Below are positions 60,519-64,000 of a stretch of DNA of 64,000 nt, piece after piece. The notes beneath the pieces are model-generated. The model worked only from the letters and a program-made list of their open reading frames with translations, had not been told where the DNA came from and did not search any database. Each line of letters starts with the position of its first letter. Position 1 is the stretch's first letter. Source of the DNA: Nitrosopumilus cobalaminigenes (lineage in GTDB: Archaea; Thermoproteota; Nitrososphaeria; Nitrososphaerales; Nitrosopumilaceae); NCBI RefSeq assembly GCF_013407145.1, contig NZ_CP026993.1:1138590-1202589 (forward strand). The letters run 5' to 3'. The position numbers were made by a program, and so were the translations under genes.

Positions 60519-60890
60519 CTAATTTTTGATTATATTCACTATCAATTCTTTTGGATGATATGATATACTGATACTTCTAACTTTGCTTTTATACAAAAAG
60601 TATTTTTTTCCACTATCTGTAACAGTTCCAGAAATTTTTAGCAATTTTGAATCATGGAATAATTGGATTTTTCTATATACTGTGCGCAATGGTACTTGAG
60701 TTTCATCACTAATTTCCAAAATAGATTTTGCTGTATCTATTATACTATCTAATATCATCCTAGATGAATTATCAGATATTATGTTCAAGAATGTTTGTCT
60801 TATTTCTTCATCATCAATACCCGGACTAAAAGACGTTATTGCGGATTCATCATTTCCAGTGTATTTTTCATTTTTCACTTTATTTTCCAT
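60519..60890 (-). CDS. Winged-helix transcriptional regulator (copy 2)
   Basis: The 123-residue protein contains a winged helix (residues about 45-100; AKSILEISDETQVPLRTVYRKIQLFHDSKLLKISG) and the wing GKKYFLYKSKVRSIS. It is paralogous to the regulator at 35142, with an additional N-terminal stretch of about 20 charged residues. Each copy is near a CBS gene. The palindrome at 60032 is a possible target. The 128 bp up to 61018 contain no gene. Confidence 0.8.
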   Translation of the reverse strand: MENKVKNEKYTGNDESAITSFSPGIDDEEIRQTFLNIISDNSSRMILDSIIDTAKSILEISDETQVPLRTVYRKIQLFHDSKLLKISGTVTDSGKKYFLYKSKVRSISISYHPKELIVNIIKN

Positions 60891-61018
60891 AAATGTATAA
60901 TGTGGATTATGCTATTAAGACATGAAATCTACAACTAATTTCAATCTTAAGTTATCTAGTTGTGTTAATCTACGGTTAAAGTCAACTGGATGTCAAAGAA
61001 TATTATGTTAATTTGAGT

Positions 61019-62110
61019 TTATTGTCCTGTTGCTACAGAATAACTTACAGTGAAAGGCGTATCTTTCATAGTGTGAAGGGCAACTGCATTTCCAGTAAAC
61101 TGCCAAGTGCCCATTGCAGATTCTTTATCTACAAAAGTTAATGCATAGAAGGTTTTGCCATCAGGAGACCAGATTGCTTGTCCATGTGCACTCTGTCCTG
61201 GTTGCAATGGACCATGTAGTGCTACAAGTTGAACATCTTCAGATGCTGAAAATCCCAAAGTTCCAAAATATGCATAAGGTCTTGGGGGTAAAATAATTGC
61301 TAGTTGATGATTCTCATGTCCTTGTCCAGGATCTTGTACAGATGTAATAGTTTCACTTTTTACAGTGTCAGTTAGAGTTCTTTCTCTATATGCAACAGAA
61401 TATGAAACAGAAAATGGTTCTTCGTTCATTGAATGTACTGCTAAAGCATTACCTGCAAATTGCCAAGTTCCTGCCTGAGCATCTCGTGGAACAAATGTTA
61501 AAGCATATTTTGTTTTGCCATCAGGGGACCAGATTGCTTGTCCCTTATCTTCACCTTGTTTTAATGGTCCATGTAATGCTACAAGTTGGACATTCTCAGA
61601 TGCAACGTATGTAAACATTCCACGATATACTTTTTCAGAAGGAGGCAAAATGATAGCTAGTTGATGACTCTCATGTCCTTGTCCAGGATCTTGTACAGAT
61701 GTAATAGTTCCAGTCTTTATTGTTCTTGGAGGTAAGGATAATTCATCATATCTTGCTTTTTCAGATGATGCTTTATCATCTAATTTCTTTTTTTCAGATT
61801 CTTTCTTTTCTGTTTTGACTTGTTCCTTTTTTTCTATCTTTTTTGCTTCTTTCTTTTCTGGTTGTTCTACTTCAGAACATAATTTATCACCACATACAAT
61901 TCCTTTGGTATCAGAACCATATTGTGATGATGGCACCCCTTGTCCCTTTAATGCATCAGCTGATTGAATTAAATCAAATGAACCAGATATTGCTCCAAGT
62001 AATAACAAAGATGCAGAGAAAAATATAGTAAAATTATATTTGTTAATCATACAAGGTCTGATAAATTTTATCATACTTAAAGAAATTGATGATGAGATAG
62101 ACTGAGTCAT
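61019..62110 (-). CDS. Secreted protein with two copies of a His-containing beta domain
   Basis: The product has up to 363 residues. An ATG at 62050 (MINKYNFTIFF) gives a better signal peptide than the first ATG at 62110, and a TATA-like ATAAAAT lies about 20-27 nt upstream of it. A Lys/Glu-rich linker (residues about 85-125) precedes two repeats of about 105 residues. Each repeat has ITSVQDPGQGHE-(S/N)-HQLAIILPP, VQLVALHGPL, GQAIWSPDGKT-x-YALTFV and GTWQF-(A/T)-GNA-(L/V)-A-(V/L)-H. The three conserved His per repeat could bind a metal. Family unknown. It follows the fibronectin-type gene by a few bases. Confidence 0.8.
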   Translation of the reverse strand: MTQSISSSISLSMIKFIRPCMINKYNFTIFFSASLLLLGAISGSFDLIQSADALKGQGVPSSQYGSDTKGIVCGDKLCSEVEQPEKKEAKKIEKKEQVKTEKKESEKKKLDDKASSEKARYDELSLPPRTIKTGTITSVQDPGQGHESHQLAIILPPSEKVYRGMFTYVASENVQLVALHGPLKQGEDKGQAIWSPDGKTKYALTFVPRDAQAGTWQFAGNALAVHSMNEEPFSVSYSVAYRERTLTDTVKSETITSVQDPGQGHENHQLAIILPPRPYAYFGTLGFSASEDVQLVALHGPLQPGQSAHGQAIWSPDGKTFYALTFVDKESAMGTWQFTGNAVALHTMKDTPFTVSYSVATGQ

Positions 62111-62116
62111 GATTTA

Positions 62117-63823
62117 TTATTTAATTTTTACAATTCCTTGATTAATCAAATATTCAATTCCCTGAACATATTCTACATCAGATATTTTACCTTCAGCCCA
62201 CCATCCAGCATTAGTTTTTACCCATTTAGGAATACTAAATTTTGGAGCATCTGGTGATTTTGGAATTACAGATACGGCACTTGATTCTTTTCCAGTTCCT
62301 TCAGAATTAACAGCAGATACTTTGAAATTATAAGATGCATCATTTACCAATCCAGTAATTATCGCATTAGGAACTGTATCATATTTTTGAATAGTTGTAA
62401 ATGAATTAGAGCCAGTCTTAGATTGAATGATTTTGTATCCAGTGATAGGGAATCCATTATCAAAAGGAGCACTCCATTCAAGTTTAATTTGGTTATTTCC
62501 AGTAGTTGCTCTCAAATCACCAATCTGTGCAGGTATTTTTCCAACAGCAGATAATTGTGACATTGGAGTTACATATACTATGTTTGATTCAGGTCCAACT
62601 CCTTGGGCATTAACTCCCAATACTCTAAATCCATAAGGAATACCATTAGTTAATCCATCAATAGTTATCCTTGTATCCTTTCCAACAATTGAATGAGATA
62701 TAAAAGATGTAGAACCAGTTTGGAATTCTCTTACTCTATATCCAGTAATATCTTCTAACGAAGTAGATGATACAGACCAAGTTAATGTAACTTGGCCGTT
62801 ACCAGGAGATGCTTTGAGATTAGTTATAGCTATTGGGACTTTATTAGTAGGAGTTACAGAAATTGCTGAAGAATCTTTTCCAACCCCAATTGAATTTACA
62901 GCAGAGACTTTGAATTGATAAGAGACATTATTTTTTAAACCAAGAATAGTAGTTTTTGTCACATCTCCAATGTTAGGATAAGTTGTAGATACAGTAGAGT
63001 CTTTTTCATTTACTGTAACTCTATAGCTTGTGATTGCAGCTCCATTATCAGAAGGTTCAATCCAAGATAAAAATACCTGCCCATTACTTGGGATACCAAC
63101 TACTCCGCGTACTTGGTTTGGAACTGTAGCAATAGAAGATTTTGATGGAGTTGCAGAATCAACATTGGAATCAGGACTCTGTCCTAATGCATTGACGGCG
63201 TTAATTTTAAAAGCATAAGATGCATCATTTGTCAACCCAGTAATTTGACCAGAAGTAGCTTTTGCTTCAAGGGTTTTTTTCTTAAAATCATCTGTTCCAA
63301 TTTGCCAATATGTTATTTTATAACTTGTAATCGGAGAACCATTTTCATTAGGTTTTGTCCAAGTCATAGTTACTTTAGAGTCTCCTCTAGTTGCAATGAA
63401 ATCAGTTATAGCGTTTGGAACGTCAGTTAAAGGAGCAGTGCTTAATGGTTTTGCAGATGCAATATTCGAATCATTACTAGAACCAATAGAGTTTATCGCA
63501 ATCACCTTAAAACTATATGAAACATTATTTTTCAGACCCGTTGCTACAGCGGTGGTAGTAGTACTTAGATTAGGAAAGGTTGTAAAAACATCAGAGCCAG
63601 TTTCCCATCTAATGATCTTATAGGAAATTATTGGCGAACCATTATTATCAGGGGCACTCCAAGAAAGATGAATTTCCCCATTACCAGGAATTGCAATAAG
63701 ATCAGTAATAGTTTCAGGGACAGAGGGTGTTTGGGCAAATGCAAAATTATCATGTGAAACAATTAGTGAAAATGAAAATATAGTTAGGGAAATTGCAAGG
63801 AAATAAAATTTGTTAATAGTCAT
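62117..63823 (-). CDS. Secreted five-fibronectin-type-III protein with C-terminal Trp module
   Basis: The 568-residue product has a signal peptide (residues 1-30, ending in AFAQ) and five tandem fibronectin type III domains of about 95 residues. Each starts with a P-x-x-(I/V)-x-(D/N/G)-L-like strand and has W at the B strand (LSWSAPDNNGSPI, MTWTKPNENGSPI, LSWIEPSDNGAAI, LTWSVSSTSLEDI, LEWSAPFDNGFPI) and a Y-x-F/I-(K/R)-V strand. The C-terminal 38 residues are the Trp module KWVKTNAGWWAEGKISDVEYVQGIEYLINQ. It is probably cell-surface associated and may bind glycans or other surface proteins. The two genes downstream on this strand may share its transcript. Confidence 0.88.
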   Translation of the reverse strand: MTINKFYFLAISLTIFSFSLIVSHDNFAFAQTPSVPETITDLIAIPGNGEIHLSWSAPDNNGSPIISYKIIRWETGSDVFTTFPNLSTTTTAVATGLKNNVSYSFKVIAINSIGSSNDSNIASAKPLSTAPLTDVPNAITDFIATRGDSKVTMTWTKPNENGSPITSYKITYWQIGTDDFKKKTLEAKATSGQITGLTNDASYAFKINAVNALGQSPDSNVDSATPSKSSIATVPNQVRGVVGIPSNGQVFLSWIEPSDNGAAITSYRVTVNEKDSTVSTTYPNIGDVTKTTILGLKNNVSYQFKVSAVNSIGVGKDSSAISVTPTNKVPIAITNLKASPGNGQVTLTWSVSSTSLEDITGYRVREFQTGSTSFISHSIVGKDTRITIDGLTNGIPYGFRVLGVNAQGVGPESNIVYVTPMSQLSAVGKIPAQIGDLRATTGNNQIKLEWSAPFDNGFPITGYKIIQSKTGSNSFTTIQKYDTVPNAIITGLVNDASYNFKVSAVNSEGTGKESSAVSVIPKSPDAPKFSIPKWVKTNAGWWAEGKISDVEYVQGIEYLINQGIVKIK

Positions 63824-63909
63824 ATTTTTTTAATCCGTACATATGGTTTAACAATTGTGAAGGAATCGTATTAGTTGCAAACATCTAAGAATTTTATTTA
63901 TTAAAATAA

Positions 63910-63919
63910 CATATTAAAA
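63910..63919 (+). promoter_or_regulatory. TATA-like promoter near the right edge
   Basis: CATATTAAAA is centred about 27 nt before a GTG at 63941, a spacing that fits a leaderless start. No gene lies between 63824 and this element. Confidence 0.35.
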
Positions 63920-63940
63920 CACAGATAGTTTTTGTCATTT

Positions 63941-64000
63941 GTGGCATCAGCAAACCTAAATTCCAAATATTTCAGAACTGCAACAAATGTAGTTATTATA
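63941..64000 (+). CDS. Possible start of a gene running off the right edge
   Basis: From GTG at 63941 the frame stays open to the edge for 20 codons (MASANLNSKYFRT, then ATNVVII). The end of the stretch is hydrophobic. Support is only the TATA spacing and the open frame; the product cannot be identified. Confidence 0.35.
   Translation, partial: MASANLNSKYFRTATNVVII

Overview
The window reads as a chromosomal segment of a marine ammonia-oxidising archaeon of the Nitrosopumilus type (Nitrososphaerota/Thaumarchaeota). The evidence is an archaeal/eukaryote-like gene set (eL15, eL31, eL39, proteasome alpha, archaeal DnaG, DphB, RibK/RibL) combined with lineage markers: a eukaryote-like topoisomerase IB, a divergent FtsZ-like protein, an archaeal copper nitrite reductase, blue-copper-like secreted proteins, and the ADP-forming acyl-CoA synthetase plus crotonase pair of the thaumarchaeal 3-hydroxypropionate/4-hydroxybutyrate carbon-fixation cycle. 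The DNA is AT-rich and compact. Many genes appear leaderless, with a TATA box about 27 nt before the start codon, and TTG/GTG starts are frequent.

Layout. 0-11 kb: eL15, small secreted proteins, SerA, NirK, class II fumarase/aspartase, a tRNA methylthiotransferase, the FtsZ-like protein, eL31 with a repetitive tail, eL39 and a NUDIX hydrolase. 11-15 kb: MetF-like protein facing a split MetH. 15-20.7 kb: MFS transporter, histidine kinase and an SsuABC/TauABC-like ABC importer. 20.8-30 kb: a long arginine/lysine locus (argG, lysW, argX, argC, argB, argD, lysM-like regulator, homocitrate synthase, second lysW, lysX, lysK) based on LysW-carried intermediates. One shared set of middle enzymes (C, B, D, K) serves two carrier/ligase pairs. 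30-34 kb: diphthamide, FMN/FAD, DnaG and IscA genes. 34-36 kb: CBS, RHH and HTH regulators and a cupredoxin. 36-39 kb: carbon-fixation enzymes. 39-53 kb: housekeeping genes including GDH, PsmA, PII-like protein, TatA, an orphan DNA methyltransferase, a DUF1998 helicase and TopIB.

53.4-64 kb is the accessory part. It opens with an intron-bearing elongator tRNA-Met. A 3.5-kb patch follows, holding at least six very small zinc-binding proteins, two compact GC-richer elements with strong predicted RNA structure, and a SHOCT-protein operon. Then come UspA, several secreted proteins, a 763-bp tandem duplication that left a truncated copy of a CBS gene, and a five-domain fibronectin type III protein.

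The most unusual observations are the two LysW carriers, one ending in the canonical Glu and one in Gln; the mini zinc-finger cluster with its paired structured elements; the non-canonical tRNA-Met intron; and a short Trp-rich C-terminal module shared by four otherwise unrelated secreted proteins.
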